Assembly (NCBI GenBank): GCA_903813345.2
Contig: CAIIXF020000011.1
Coordinates: forward strand, 9,584,842 to 9,644,841
Length of the DNA stretch: 60,000 nt
DNA from: Owenia fusiformis
Taxonomy: Eukaryota > Annelida > Polychaeta > Sabellida > Oweniidae
Direction of reading: 5' to 3'
The notes beneath the pieces are model-generated. The model saw nothing but the letters and a program-made list of their open reading frames with translations. It was not told where the DNA came from and did not search any database. The translations under genes and the position numbers were made by a program. Positions 42,969-54,892 of this stretch are shown piece by piece (position 1 is the stretch's first letter; each line of letters opens with the position of its first letter).

Positions 42969-43983
42969 CACACCCGGTGATCGTGAATATGGGACGGAGG
43001 GGGGAGCAGTCAATTTCTGCTAGGAAATTCAACAAATCTGGAAGATTTATTTTTTCAAGAAAAAGTTTACTATTGAATTGCTTAATGGATAGGCGCACGG
43101 TATGGTAGAATATGTTAGGTTTTCTGGGATTTTTTCTGAAACCATACGTATCTAAGGTATGAGATCTATTAAAACAACAGGCACAAATCAACGTTTTTGC
43201 TATAAATCAAGCAACAATGGCCTGGACGACCTGTAATAAATACTTGTAAGTGATGTTATCATAACTAAATTAATGTCATTGCTGAATTTATAAAATAAGT
43301 TTCCATATGTGAAATAAAAAATAATCGAAAATAATGAATTTGGGATGGAGGGGGGAGGGGACGGAGGGGGGGGGAGCAATATGTATATAAGACATGATTA
43401 GAGATGTTTCGCGACTTTAAGTTCTTTTACTCCAAATGTCCCCATTTTTCAGTCTCCAGGGGTATATCATCCAGTTTCTTACTAAGTTAATGAGTTCATT
43501 TTTCAAATACAAGAATTCGTGTGAAGTTGTTTCACTTTATAGAATTATTACTCCCCCCCCCCCCCTCCGTCCCCTCCCCCCCTCCGTCCCATTTTAATTA
43601 TTTTCGATTATTTTTTATTTTACGTATGGAAACTTATTTTATAAATTCAGCAATGACATTAATTTAGTTATGATAACATCACTTACAAGTATTTATTACA
43701 GGTCGTGTAGTCCATTGTTGCTTGATTTATAGCAAGAACGTTGACTTTTGCACGTTGGTTGCGTTGCGCCTTTTTTAATAGATCTTATATCTTAAAAGAG
43801 TATCGGTTGAAAAATAATCCCAGAATACCTAACATATTTTATCATACTGTGCGCTTATTCAATTTGCAATTCAATTGTAAACTCTGTCTTGAAAAAATAA
43901 TTTTACCAGATTTGTTGAATTTTCTAGCGGAAATTGCCTGCTCCCCCCCCCCCTCCGTCCCATTTTCACGATCACCGGGTGTG
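42969..43983. mobile_element. Foldback element with 390-bp TIRs and 5-bp target duplication
   Basis: Ends CACACCCGGTGATCGTGAA and TTCACGATCACCGGGTGTG, flanked by CTATT on both sides (42964-42968, 43984-43988). Arms run to about 43360 and from about 43590. The inner arm ends are extreme G/C runs (GGGACGGAGGGGGG and the complement). Both arms keep an outward-reading frame with PNIFYHTVRL, LEKI and LPDLLNFLAEI (42964-43191 minus, 43741-44004 plus), of unknown meaning. A partial copy lies at 35434-35690. Confidence 0.85.
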
Positions 43984-43988
43984 CTATT

Positions 43989-44239
43989 GTGTTCTTGTTT
44001 TTAAGAATGGATGACCTTCTACAGTCACTGACAGATTGAGGTGCTTCCGCAGGTCAGACCCCCTCTGGTTTCACCTTTATTGTTTAGTATTGACATTATT
44101 GCATAGTTCAAACATGAAATGAGAGAGGGTCCTGGCTGCGGAAGATATACAATGTGAAAGTATAGCAAAAAATTTAGTCTCAAAAAGGAGGCCATATTGT
44201 ATCTGCCAGACACCAAGGCAACAAACTATCAGACTTGTA
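43989..44239. other. No recognisable feature
   Basis: Short unassigned stretch. Confidence 0.35.
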
Positions 44240-44900
44240 TCAAATGGGTCAATTTATTTTTGATTTATCAGTCATGCATGCCTCTGAAGAGTATATGTTG
44301 CATAGGAACTGAATTGATATCCATTTAGTCATTAAAGGGACACTGTTTGCAAGGTAGTTTTCAGGCTAATGAACACCAAAATGTTTTAAACAAAGAATCA
44401 AATGGGTCAATCTTCTTTTGATTCATCAGTCATGTCTATCTCTTGAGATGATATGTTGAAGAGACACTGAATTAATATCCATTTAGCCATTAAAGGGACA
44501 CTCCTTGTAAGGTCGTTCTCACCCAAAGAAACAAATAGGCCAATCTATCTTTGATCGATCATTCATGCATGCCCCTGAAGATGATATATTGCAGAGGGAC
44601 CGAGTCATTGACCATTCAGCCATTTAAAGGGACATTGCTTGTAAGATAGTTCTCATCCTAATGAACACTAAACTATTTTTAACAAAGAATCAAAGGGTCA
44701 ATATACCCTTGATTCATCAGTCATCCCTGCCCCTATATGTGATATATTGCTGCGGGACTGAATCAATATCCATTTACCCATTTAAAGAGACACTGCTTGT
44801 AAGGTAGTTCTCAACTAATGGGTCAATCTATATTTGATTCTTCATTCAATTGCCTCCCCTGAAGATGATATATTGCTGAGGGACTAAATCAATATCCAAG
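44240..44900 (+). repeat. Five-unit tandem repeat, about 130-155 bp
   Basis: Units start near 44247, 44399, 44535, 44688 and 44818 with CAAATGGGTCAAT-like sequence. They share TGATTCATCAGTCATGC, GATGATATATTGC and CATTTAGCCATTAAAGGGAC. The units are diverged, so the array is old. Confidence 0.8.
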
Positions 44901-45404
44901 TCACAACTAGATTTTTGATATTTGAGTTGAATACCTAAGTTTTGTGTTTTCAATATGTTGCCCTTTGTGTCCTACCTTTGATAATGATGCTTAATATGTC
45001 CTCTAAATTGAATATCCTAGGTTAAACCTACTGCATACCAACTGAGGTGATACTTTTGCTGAGATTCAAGATTAAGATTCATAGATATATTACATTTTAG
45101 GGGTTGCTTTATGATTTGTGTTTTCAGTATGTTGCCCTTTGTGTCCTACCTTAATGATATTTTGATATATCGATTGATTGAATGGTCAATATACTTAAAA
45201 TAGTCATGGGTGAAGACTAACATACCCCTAACATGATATTTAGAATGATTTGCATAGTCAAACTTAAATGCACTGACTGACCTTAGTTTTAATCCCTATG
45301 ACCAAATTTTGTTTTGGATGTGTTCATAATTTATAAAAGTAACTATTTCCATGTTATATTCAATGAAACTTTTGGGGGCACCTTTAGGTACATGGGGTAA
45401 CGGA
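44901..45404. other. Unassigned, one short direct repeat
   Basis: TTTGTGTTTTCARTATGTTG followed by CCCTTTGTGTCCTACCTT occurs twice (about 44940 and 45115). Nothing else is recognised. Confidence 0.45.
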
Positions 45405-45618
45405 TCCTTTCTTTTGAATTTTTTCACTGAATTTTCTTGTCTTGTTTTTATACTCCTTATCAAAACATTCTTCTCACAAGTCTTTTCCAGGCACATAAGT
45501 GCACTCTTTGTGCAAAACTGGAAGATATAGACAATGTGGGAAGGAGTGATTCTTGTTTGAAAAATAACATGAGACTCAATTGAGAAATGCAGAAAATTTC
45601 CCATCGTGCACCCTGACC
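45405..45618 (-). mobile_element. Right arm of a second TTAA hairpin element
   Basis: Same sequence as the right arm of 38553-38965, ending GTGCACCCTGACC before TTAA (45619-45622). Its left arm is probably the fragment at 39050-39095 plus 42532-42650. If so, this copy has been expanded by about 6 kb of later insertions. Confidence 0.65.
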
Positions 45619-45619
45619 T

Positions 45620-45990
45620 TAACATTTTTTACTGTAACTCAAAAAGTAATGGAGTGATTTTGTTCATATTTGATATGTGAAGACTATAAGTATTGCACAC
45701 TGTCTAATGACACTTTGCGTAGTAGGCGGCCATTTTGAAAACCAGTTTAGCGATTTTTTCATATTTGATATGTGAATACTCATGAGCCTTGTACCGTCTC
45801 ATGACACTTCGGGTAGAAGGTGGTCATTTTAAAAAATGGCCGTCATTTTTACATTTTGTACTATAACTCAAAAAGTAGTGGAGCGATTTTGTTCTTATTA
45901 AATATGTAAATACTTTAAGCATGGCACATTGTCTAATAACACGTTGGGGATTAGTCTGCCATTTTGAAAAATGGCCACCATTTACATGTA
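45620..45990 (+). repeat. ATGGCC-type tandem repeat, plus orientation
   Basis: Three units of GTAACTCAAAAAGTAGTGGA, TTGTTCATATTTGATATGTG and GGCCATTTTGAAAAATGGCC, the same family as 12715-13125. Followed by a short (TG)n at 45995-46009. Confidence 0.8.
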
Positions 45991-46047
45991 CATATGTGTG
46001 TGTGTGTGTAATTGTATGTGTCAGACTCAATTTGTATGTACTTTCAG

Positions 46048-46234
46048 ATGCACTCCTCTTCCCCTGAAGATAAGTTTCTGTCCTTTCCTATGAGTTTATG
46101 AGAGTAACTTCAATATGCACCATCTGCCTGCAACGCCTGTTTCTACATAGGATATTGTTATTCTGGTGATGTCTGTGTGTTACTGAAGAAGCATTGCCCT
46201 GGATGGAAGATTATCTCTAGGATGTGGGGTTCAA
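46048..46234 (+). other. Exon-like module A, unit 1
   Basis: Bounded by GTACTTTCAG| and CAA|GTAAGTAC. It is followed by a 45-bp intron-like gap ending TTCTTCCAG (46279), then ATTTACCTTTAGC. Its 187 bp align with module B (186 bp), starting ATGCAYTCCTCTTMCCCTG in both. Frames are closed by early stops in both, so it would be non-coding RNA or relic. Confidence 0.45.
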
Positions 46235-46439
46235 GTAAGTACAGTATTTTTATTTCCTAATGTACAATATTTCTTCCAGATTTACCTTTAGCTTGGAGGT
46301 GGTCAGCCCACTAGTACCTGAGTCACACACTGGAAGCCACATACTGTAAGGCAAGTCCCCCATTGGAAAGCCAAGTTCCCAGGTGAAGATGATCTATCTG
46401 GTGGAAGATGGCAACCTTGAAGATGATCCAACTGCTAGA

Positions 46440-46960
46440 AGATGATCCACCCACTGAAAGATAATTCAACCGCTGGAAGATAATTCACCCGCTGGAAGAT
46501 GAGCAACCCACTGGAAGATGAGCAACCAACTGGAAGAAGAGCAACCAACTGGAAGAAGAGCAACCAACTGGACGAAGAGCAACCAACTGGAAGAAGAGCA
46601 ACCAACTAAAAGAAGAGCAACCAACTGAAAGAAGAGCAACCAACTGGAAGAAGAGCAACCAACTGGAAGAAGAGCAACCAACTGGAAGATGAACAACCAA
46701 CTGGAAGAAGAGCAACCAACTGGAAGAAGAGCAACCAACTGGAAGAAGAGCAACCAACTGGAAGATGAACAACCAACTGGAAGATGGACAACCCACTGGA
46801 AGATGAACAACCCACTGCAAGATGAGCATTCCACTGGAAGATGATCCACCTGCTGGAAATTGAGCAACCTGCTGGAAGATGATCCACCCGCTGAGAGATG
46901 AGCCACCCGCTGGAAAATGAACAATCCCCTGGAAAATGAGCAATCCCCTGGAAAATGAGC
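46440..46960 (+). repeat. 19-bp minisatellite, unit 1
   Basis: Unit AACTGGAAGAAGAGCAACC, alternating with AACTGGAAGATGAACAACC, grading at both ends into GATGATCCACC-type variants. Because 19 is not a multiple of three and the antisense lacks stops, all three antisense frames are open and repeat the same 19-residue peptide. Confidence 0.9.
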
Positions 46961-49375
46961 AATCCCCTGAAAGATAAGCCATGCACTGGAAAATGAGTAG
47001 CCTCCTGGACTCCACTCCCTTAAAGATGAGCCTCATCACAAAGTTCCTGTCACCTAAGTTAAGTAATCTTGTTGAGTTATCTTAGTTATTTGGTTAAGTT
47101 ATCTTAGTTATTCCATATGGGGTCATCTACCAGCTAGACATGTTTTCCATCTATGGTTTAGGAGCGGCAGGTTTTCTCGTTAGTGGGACACCTTCCATTT
47201 TGATTGAACCGGTGGATTTTGTTGGCCGACCCATTATTCTGGAGTGAAGGAACCTGGAATCTGCTAGGAGGCTGGATGGCTAAACATGTCTTAACACTTG
47301 ATCAAGTGTTGGGAGGCCTTCCCCTGTTCATGTTTTATGTTGTCCCGATTGATTTTGAGGAATATCTAAGAATGGCATCGTTGAGCATGGGTCATTCTGA
47401 TCCATTGCATTGAGAGCTCTGGTTTACTTGGTCATACCGTTTGATGTTCCTCGTAGTACCTCCACTGTGATTCTGATGATCAGTGTCTATCAATCTCTAG
47501 ATGCATGGGTTTCAGGTATCAATTCCTTGTAAGTCCCGACCAACAGTTTCCAAGTTGGATTCTTATTGTTGAGCTTGGTTCTTTGTTTTGCTTATATTCT
47601 GATGGCTGGTGAAAGCATTCTTTACTTGCAGGTCAAAATGGTGGGTCTTGCACCCACCAGGAGGAGGTATTCTGAATTTTCTTTCTTCAATGCATGCTGT
47701 GGTGCCGGCATGCATTGGGTCGTTCTGGAGGGGTATCGTTGAGCTCTGGTGAAGGTCCACTCATTTTTACTTGCTCGTATTGTAATGTTAGTAGTTAGCT
47801 ATGACGGATATAGTGTGATCCAGAGATCTCGTGAGGAAGCAGCAAGAGTTCACTTGGATCTGTACGGAATGGCCTTGGGGTTGATACATGTTACCTTGTA
47901 CTCTTTAGGTAGGTAGACATTGCTTATCAGTGTTACAGTAAAGGTACTATTGGGAATTGACAGTGGTATGGTCTTTTATTTCATCTTTTTAATGTGATGT
48001 ATCCTAATTATGCATGGCCGAGGATGTCATTCTTGTTATTCTTCTTAATCTCTCTGGACAGCATACAGCATGAGCAGGGGGATGGTCACCCAATGTTTGA
48101 TCTTTTGTTAAGGTGTGTTGGCTTGAAAGCTTCCTAACAGATTCTATGTTCTGACATGAAAGAATAATGGAATCCACCTGGTTTTATCAAAATGGAAGTA
48201 ATGTGTGCTATATTTGGAAAATATTGTCTTCATATTTTTTTTTATAAACTCATTTTCACCTGAGATTTAACATACCTTGGTATGTTAGTCTCAGTTTTCG
48301 GATACCGATTCTCTTTTTTGGTGCGAGTTGGTAGATGATCTTAAGTTTCATCAAATCATCATCAATTTTTCAATTTGACTGTTTTTTTCTTGTTTTGAGG
48401 TCAGTGTTAATGCGACCATGTTTTGGTCCAATAAGCAATCAACCATCTAGGTATTTACGACCTAGAATCTGATTGATAAAGGCAACTTGGCAACTTTTTT
48501 GCAAATGATAATCCCTTGCATGCTTTGGAGTTAAGGTAGACAGTAAAATCATTTTCTCATTGCAGGTGTTTTGAAGAGGGTTAAAGACTGCTCCTTGCCT
48601 GAACTACAACTACTACTGTTGCATGCGGAAGTTACTAATAAATGAATTCTCTTTTCACAGGACCATACACCCACCAGAAGAATCAGCTATACAGCGCTGG
48701 AAGCAGTATTTTTTACCTAGTTAAGATGTATTACTATGTGTACATGTACCTTACTCCATCCCTCCTAATTGATTTGAATTTTTGCAATATATTTAAATCG
48801 TAATATTAACAAGTACTACAGCACCTTTTTTGTATTTCCAGCAAAGCAGGTTCTTGGCTGCAACACAAGGAACAGTGGTTCTGTTTGCATGTGTTTGGTA
48901 ATTTTCATTCTGAGACTTTGAAAACTTACCAACAAAATAGTTCTAGCTCTATCAATTTGGTCTTGATCATTTGAATACTATAATGCTAGCTTTAAAAGCA
49001 ACAATTTGAAAATTTATTCAGTAATGATATGATTTTTGTTCATAGTTTTTAGTAAACTGTACTTACTGGGCAATGATTTGATTTTTATGTCACTACAGAA
49101 GTGTTGACATAATGTTATATTCTCAAACTGATGGGTGGATGAAACTTCTTGATTGCTGTAATCAATTAGTGTTCGGCTTACTGTAACCAAGTGCATCTTT
49201 AACAAATGGCCAGTGGTGACATTTTGCATGTTCATGCATTCTCTTAAAAGTTATATGTAAATGTACTCACATCTGAAAAATGGCCATTTCAGTGAGATGG
49301 GTATATTTACTTGTTTCTTTTAAGGAAAAAAGTCAAATCATTGCTGACTTTTTTTTCTTTTTTAAGTACTTTCAG

Positions 49376-49531
49376 GTCATGACAATATCTACCCTGGTTG
49401 TGGTCTTTCGAAGTGGATCAATGATTTGGGTCAGTTGTTTGCAGTGTATGTATCTACAAAGCATATTGCTACTGCCTGTACTAACAGCTGTGTGCAACTA
49501 AAGAAACGACAGGAATGCTACACCCACACAG
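49376..49531 (+). other. Exon-like module C, unit 1
   Basis: Bounded by AAGTACTTTCAG| and CACACAG|GTAAGG, a good donor consensus. The upstream context ATCATTGCTGACTT plus a T-rich tract is shared with modules A and B, and the internal GTATCTACA...TGTGCAACT weakly matches B. Length 156 bp. Confidence 0.45.
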
Positions 49532-49942
49532 GTAAGGGTAGCTACTAGCTATAGTGAAGAGCCAATTTGGAGATAATATGTATGTTGGCTTTACATATCA
49601 AAAAGAATGAATAAAAAATGAATACAACTATTCATTATATTGGTCTTGGGGGTGGGGGGTAATTCAATGTTCAAAAACATAATTTTAATTCATGTTCTAA
49701 AAATATATAGACCACAATTCACTTCTACAGAGATACTTCTGTTCAGGCAGTTAGTTGATTTGATGATGTAAATCTTGAGCCGGGAGGGGTGAAAGGCCAT
49801 GAGAGATTTACTAGAATCAATAAAAGGAATGTCTTGCATTCCCTCCTCCGCTTGTTCAGTAAGTGGCTCAATCATTTTGGCATTGTAACAACAAATCAAA
49901 ATTTAAATCATTGCTGACTTCCTATTTTATATGTACTTACAG

Positions 49943-50128
49943 ATGCATTCCTCTTACCCTGGAGGTTAAAACTTCTACCCTTTCCGGGATGTTTCAAATC
50001 GTAACTACAATAAGCACCTGGTGTCTGTTGCACCTGTATCTACATATGATGTTGTTATTCTGGTGATGTCCTTGTGCGACTGCGGTAGCCTTGTTCAAGA
50101 TGAGAGAAGTCTCCAGGATCCTGTTCAA
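49943..50128 (+). other. Exon-like module B, unit 1
   Basis: Bounded by GTACTTACAG| and TTCAA|GTAAGTAC. It has a 41-bp gap ending TATTTCAG (50169) before ATTTGCCTTTAGC. Aligned with module A over its length. The 41-bp gap is short for an animal intron. Confidence 0.45.
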
Positions 50129-50674
50129 GTAAGTACTGAAGTTTTATTTTCAAATTTACAGTATTTCAGATTTGCCTTTAGCATGGGGTTGATCAGCCCA
50201 ATAGAATCTGAGCCACAAACTGGAAGCCATGAAACCAACTGGAATGGAAAATGCTGTCTGGAAAATCATCCATCCCCTGGAAGAGGAGTCACCCTCATAA
50301 AGATGCAGAATCATTTGAAGACGAGCCATCCACTGAAGATGAGGCAACCACTAGAATATTAGTCAGCTTCTGGAATATGAGCCATCTACCAGATTACGAG
50401 CCATTTGCAAAAAGTCAAGCCACTCATCTGAAGACAAGCTGCTCTCTGAAAGATGATCCATTCGCTGGAAGATGATCCATCCGCTGGAAGATGATCCATC
50501 CGTTGGAAGATGATCCTCCTGGTGGAAGATGATCAAACTGCTGAAAGATGATCTCACTGGAGATTTGCATTCCCTCCCCCCCTGTTATGGAAGTGTCTTG
50601 ATCACGGAAGCCTTGTTGAAAAATTGAAAATTGAAACCATTGCTGAACTTTTCCTATTTTGTATGTACTTTCAG

Positions 50675-50861
50675 ATGCACTCCTCTTCCCCTGAAGATAA
50701 GTTTCTGTCCTTTCCTATGAGTTTATGAGAGTAACTTCAATATGCACCATCTGCCTGCAACGCCTGTTTCTACATAGGATATTGTTATTCTGGTGATGTC
50801 TGTGTGTTACTGAAGAAGCATTGCCCTGGATGGAAGATTATCTCTAGGATGTGGGGTTCAA
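50675..50861 (+). other. Exon-like module A, unit 2
   Basis: Same boundaries as in unit 1. Here the upstream ACCATTGCTGAACTTTTCC context is present, which the array edge removes in unit 1. Confidence 0.45.
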
Positions 50862-51059
50862 GTAAGTACAGTATTTTTATTTCCTAATGTACAATATTTC
50901 TTCCAGATTTACCTTTAGCTTGGAGGTGGTCAGCCCACTAGTACCTGAGCCACACACTGGAAGCCACACACTGCAAGGCAAGTCCCCCATTGGAAAGCCA
51001 AGTTCCCAGTTGAAGATGATCTATCTGGTGGAAGATGGCAACCTTGAAGATGATCCAAC

Positions 51060-51745
51060 TGCTAGAAGATGATCCACCCACTGAAAGATAATTCAACCGC
51101 TGGAAGGTAATTCACCCGCTGGAAGATGAGCAACCCACTGGAAGATGAGCAACCAACTGGAAGAAGAGCAACCAACTGGAAGAAGAGCAACCAACTGGAA
51201 GAAGAGTAACCAACTGGAAGAAGAGCAACCAACTGGAAGAAGAGCAACCAACTAAAAGAAGAGAAACCAACTGAAAGAAGAGCAACCAACTGGAAGAAGA
51301 GCAACCAACTGGAAGATGAACAACCAACTGGAAGATGAACAACCAACTGGAAGATGAACAACCAACTGGAAGAAGAGCAACCAACTGGAAGAAGAGCAAC
51401 CAACTGGAAGAAGAGCAACCAACTGGAAGAAGAGCAACCAACTGGAAGAAGAGCAACCAACTGGAAGATGAACAACCAACTGGAAGATGAACAACCAACT
51501 GGAAGATGAACATCCAACTGGAAGATGAACAACCCACTGGAAGATGAACAACCCACTGGAAGATGAACAACCCACTGGAAGATGAACAACCCACTGCAAG
51601 ATGAGCATTCCACTGGAAGATGATCCACCTGCTGGCAATTGAGCAACCTGCTGGAAGATGATCCACCCGCTGAGAGATGAGCCACCCGCTGGAAAATGAA
51701 CAATCCCCTGGAAAATGAGCAATCCCCTGAAAGATAAGCCATGCA
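51060..51745 (+). repeat. 19-bp minisatellite, unit 2
   Basis: Seven more 19-bp repeats than unit 1, with runs of the GAAGATGAACAACC variant near 51310-51370 and 51465-51600. Confidence 0.9.
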
Positions 51746-54133
51746 CTGGAAAATGAGTAGCCTCCTGGACTCCACTCCCTTAAAGATGAGCCTCATCACA
51801 AAGTTCCTGTCAGCTAAGTTAAGTAATCTTGTTGAGTTATCTTAGTTATTTGGTTAAGTTATCTTAGTTATTCCATATGGGGTCATCTACCAGCTAGACA
51901 TGTTTTCCATCTATGGTTTAGGAGCGGCAGGTTTTCTCGTTAGTGGGACACCTTCCATTTTGATTGAACCGGTGGATTTTGTTGGCCGACCCATTATTCT
52001 GGAGTGAAGGAACCTGGAATCTGCTAGGAGGCTGGATGGCTAAACATGTCTTAACACTTGATCAAGTGTTGGGAGGCCTTCCCCTGTTCATGTTTTATGT
52101 TGTCCCGATTGATTTTGAGGAATATCTAAGAATGGCATCGTTGAGCATGGGTCATTCTGATCCATTGCATTGAGAGCTCTGGTTTACTTGGTCATACCGT
52201 TTGATGTTCCTCGTAGTACCTCCACTGTGATTCTGATGATCAGTGTCTATCAATCTCTTGATGCATGGGTTTCAGGTATCAATTCCTTGTAAGTCCCGAC
52301 CAACAGTTTCCAAGTTGGATTCTTATTGTTGAGCTTGGTTCTTTGTTTTGCCTATATTCTGATGGCTGGTGAAAGCATTCTTTACTTGCAGGTCAAAATG
52401 GTTGGTCTTGCACCCACCAGGAGGAGGTATTCTGAATTTTCTTTCTTCAATGCATGCTGTGGTGCCGGCATGCATTGGGTTGTTCTGGAGGGGTATCGTT
52501 GAGCTCTGGTGAAGGTCCACTCATTTTTACTTGCTCGTATTGTAATGTTAGTAGTTAGCTATGACGGATATAGTGTGATCCAGAGATCTCGTGAGGACGC
52601 AGCAAGAGTTCACTTGGATCTGTACGGAATGGCCTTGGGGTTGATACATGTTACCTTGTACTCTTTAGGTAGGTAGACATTGCTTATCAGTGTTACAGTA
52701 AAGGTACTATTGGGAATTGACAGTGGTATGGTCTTGTATTTCATCTTTTTAATGTGATGTATCCTAATTATGCATGGCCGAGGATGTCATTCTTGTTATT
52801 CTTCTTAATCTCTCTGGACAGCATACAGCATGAGCAGGGGGATGGTCACCCAATGTTTGATCTTTTGTTAAGGTGTGTTGGCTTGAAAGCTTCCTAACAG
52901 ATTCTATGTTCTGACATGAAAGAATAATGGAATCCACCTGGTTTTATCAAAATGGAAGTAATGTGTGCTATATTTGGAAAATATTGTCTTCATATTTTTT
53001 TTTATAAACTCATTTTCACCTGAGATTTAACATACCTTGGTATGTTAGTCTCAGTTTTCGGATACCGATTCTCTTTTTTGGTGCGAGTTGGTAGATGATC
53101 TTAAGTTTCATCAAATCATCATCAATTTTTCAATTTGACTGTTTTTTCTTGTTTTGAGGTCAGTGTTAATGCGACCATGTTTTGGTCCAATAAGCAATCA
53201 ACCATCTAGGTATTTACGACCTAGATTCTGATTGATAAAGGCAACTTGGCAACTTTTTTGCAAATGATAATCCCTTGCATGCTTTGGAGTTAAGGTAGAC
53301 AGTAAAATCATTTTCTCATTGCAGGTGTTTTGAAGAGGGTTAAAGACTGCTCCTTGCCTGAACTACAACTACTACTGTTGCATGCGGAAGTTACTAATAA
53401 ATGAATTCTCTTTTCACAGGACCATACACCCACCAGAAGAATCAGCTATACAGCGCTGGAAGCAGTATTTTTTACCTAGTTAAGATGTATTACTATGTGT
53501 ACATGTACCTTACTCCATCCCTCCTAATTGATTTGAATTTTTGCAATATATTTAAATCGTAATATTAACAAGTACTACAGCACCTTTTTTGTATTTCCAG
53601 CAAAGCAGGTTCTTGGCTGCAACACAAGGAACAGTGGTTCTGTTTGCATGTGTTTGGTAATTTTCATTCTGAGACTTTGAAAACTTACCAACAAAATAGT
53701 TCTAGCTCTATCAATTTGGTCTTGATCATTTGAATACTATAATGCTAGCTTTTAAAGCAACAATTTGAAAATTTATTCAGTAATGATATGATTTTTGTTC
53801 ATAGTTTTTAGTAAACTGTACTTACTGGGCAATGATTTGATTTTTATGTCACTACAGAAGTGTTGACATAATGTTATATTCTCAAACTGATGGGTGGATG
53901 AAACTTCTTGATTGCAGTAATCAATTAGTGTTCGGCTTACTGTAACCAAGTGCATCTTTAACAAATGGCCAGTGGTGACATTTTGCATGTTCATGCATTC
54001 TCTTAAAAGTTATATGTAAATGTACTCACATCTGAAAAATGGCCATTTCAGTGAGATGGGTATATTTACTTGTTTCTTTTAAGGAAAAAAGTCAAATCAT
54101 TGCTGACTTTTTTTCTTTTTTAAGTACTTTCAG

Positions 54134-54289
54134 GTCATGACAATATCTACCCTGGTTGTGGTCTTTCGAAGTGGATCAATGATTTGGGTCAGTTGTTTGC
54201 AGTGTATGTATCTACAAAGCATATTGCTACTGCCTGTACTAACAGCTGTGTGCAACTAAAGAAACGACAGGAATGTTACACCCACACAG
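54134..54289 (+). other. Exon-like module C, unit 2
   Basis: Same splice-like boundaries as unit 1. Confidence 0.4.
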
Positions 54290-54706
54290 GTAAGGGTAGC
54301 TACTAGCTATAGTGAAGAGCCAATTTGGAGATAATATGTATGTTGGCTTTACATATCAAAAAGAATGAATAAAAAAAAATGAATACAACTATTCATTATT
54401 ATATTGGTCTTGGGGGTGGGGGGTAATTCAATGTTCAAAAACATAATTCTAATTCATGTTCTAAAAATATATAGACCACAATTCACTTCTACAGAGATAC
54501 TTCTGTTCAGGCAGTTAGTTGATTTGATGATGTAAATCTTGAGCCGGGAGGGGTGAAAGGCCATGAGAGATTTACTAGAATCAATAAAAGGAATGTCTTG
54601 CATTCCCTCCTCCGCTTGTTCAGTAAGTGGCTCAATCATTTTGGCATTGTAACAACAAATCAAAATTTAAATCATTGCTGACTTCCTATTTTATATGTAC
54701 TTACAG

Positions 54707-54892
54707 ATGCATTCCTCTTACCCTGGAGGTTAAAACTTCTACCCTTTCCGGGATGTTTCAAATCGTAACTACAATAAGCACCTGGTGTCTGTTGCACCTG
54801 TATCTACATATGATGTTGTTATTCTGGTGATGTCCTTGTGCGACTGCGGTAGCTTTGTTCAAGATGAGAGAAGTCTCCAGGATCCTGTTCAA
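54707..54892 (+). other. Exon-like module B, unit 2
   Basis: Same boundaries as unit 1. Internal substitutions (for example GTAGCTTTGTTC for GTAGCCTTGTTC) do not touch the splice-like ends. Confidence 0.4.

Larger units (their letters stand above)
46031..50657 (+). repeat. Tandem array unit 1 (4627 bp)
   Basis: First complete unit of a head-to-tail array. Homology to the next unit begins abruptly at TTTGTATGTACTTTCAG (46031), immediately after module A's shared upstream context and just past a (TG)n tract. Layout: module A (46048-46234), 19-bp minisatellite (about 46440-46960), about 2.4 kb of single-copy-like sequence, module C (49376-49531), module B (49943-50128) and a diverged GGAAGATGATCCA tail. 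No frame of convincing coding character exists in it. The longest plus-strand frame after the minisatellite (47204-47413) is unrecognised. Confidence 0.9.

Noticed and set aside
35114-43983. Firm assignment of the 5-bp-duplication foldbacks to Transib/ProtoRAG
   Set aside because: Only CAC and the 5-bp duplication fit. The rest of the terminal heptamer does not, and no transposase is present.
46466-47039. Large antisense open frames encoding Ser/Trp/Leu/Phe-rich repeat proteins (also 51062-51799 and 55826-56639)
   Set aside because: They arise from a 19-bp minisatellite whose antisense lacks stops in all frames. Three overlapping frames show the same peptide, which is not how a real gene behaves.
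47204-47413. 69-codon frame conserved in all three array units (also 51964 and 56804)
   Set aside because: The units are nearly identical at DNA level, so peptide identity carries no information. It begins without ATG and has no recognisable domain.
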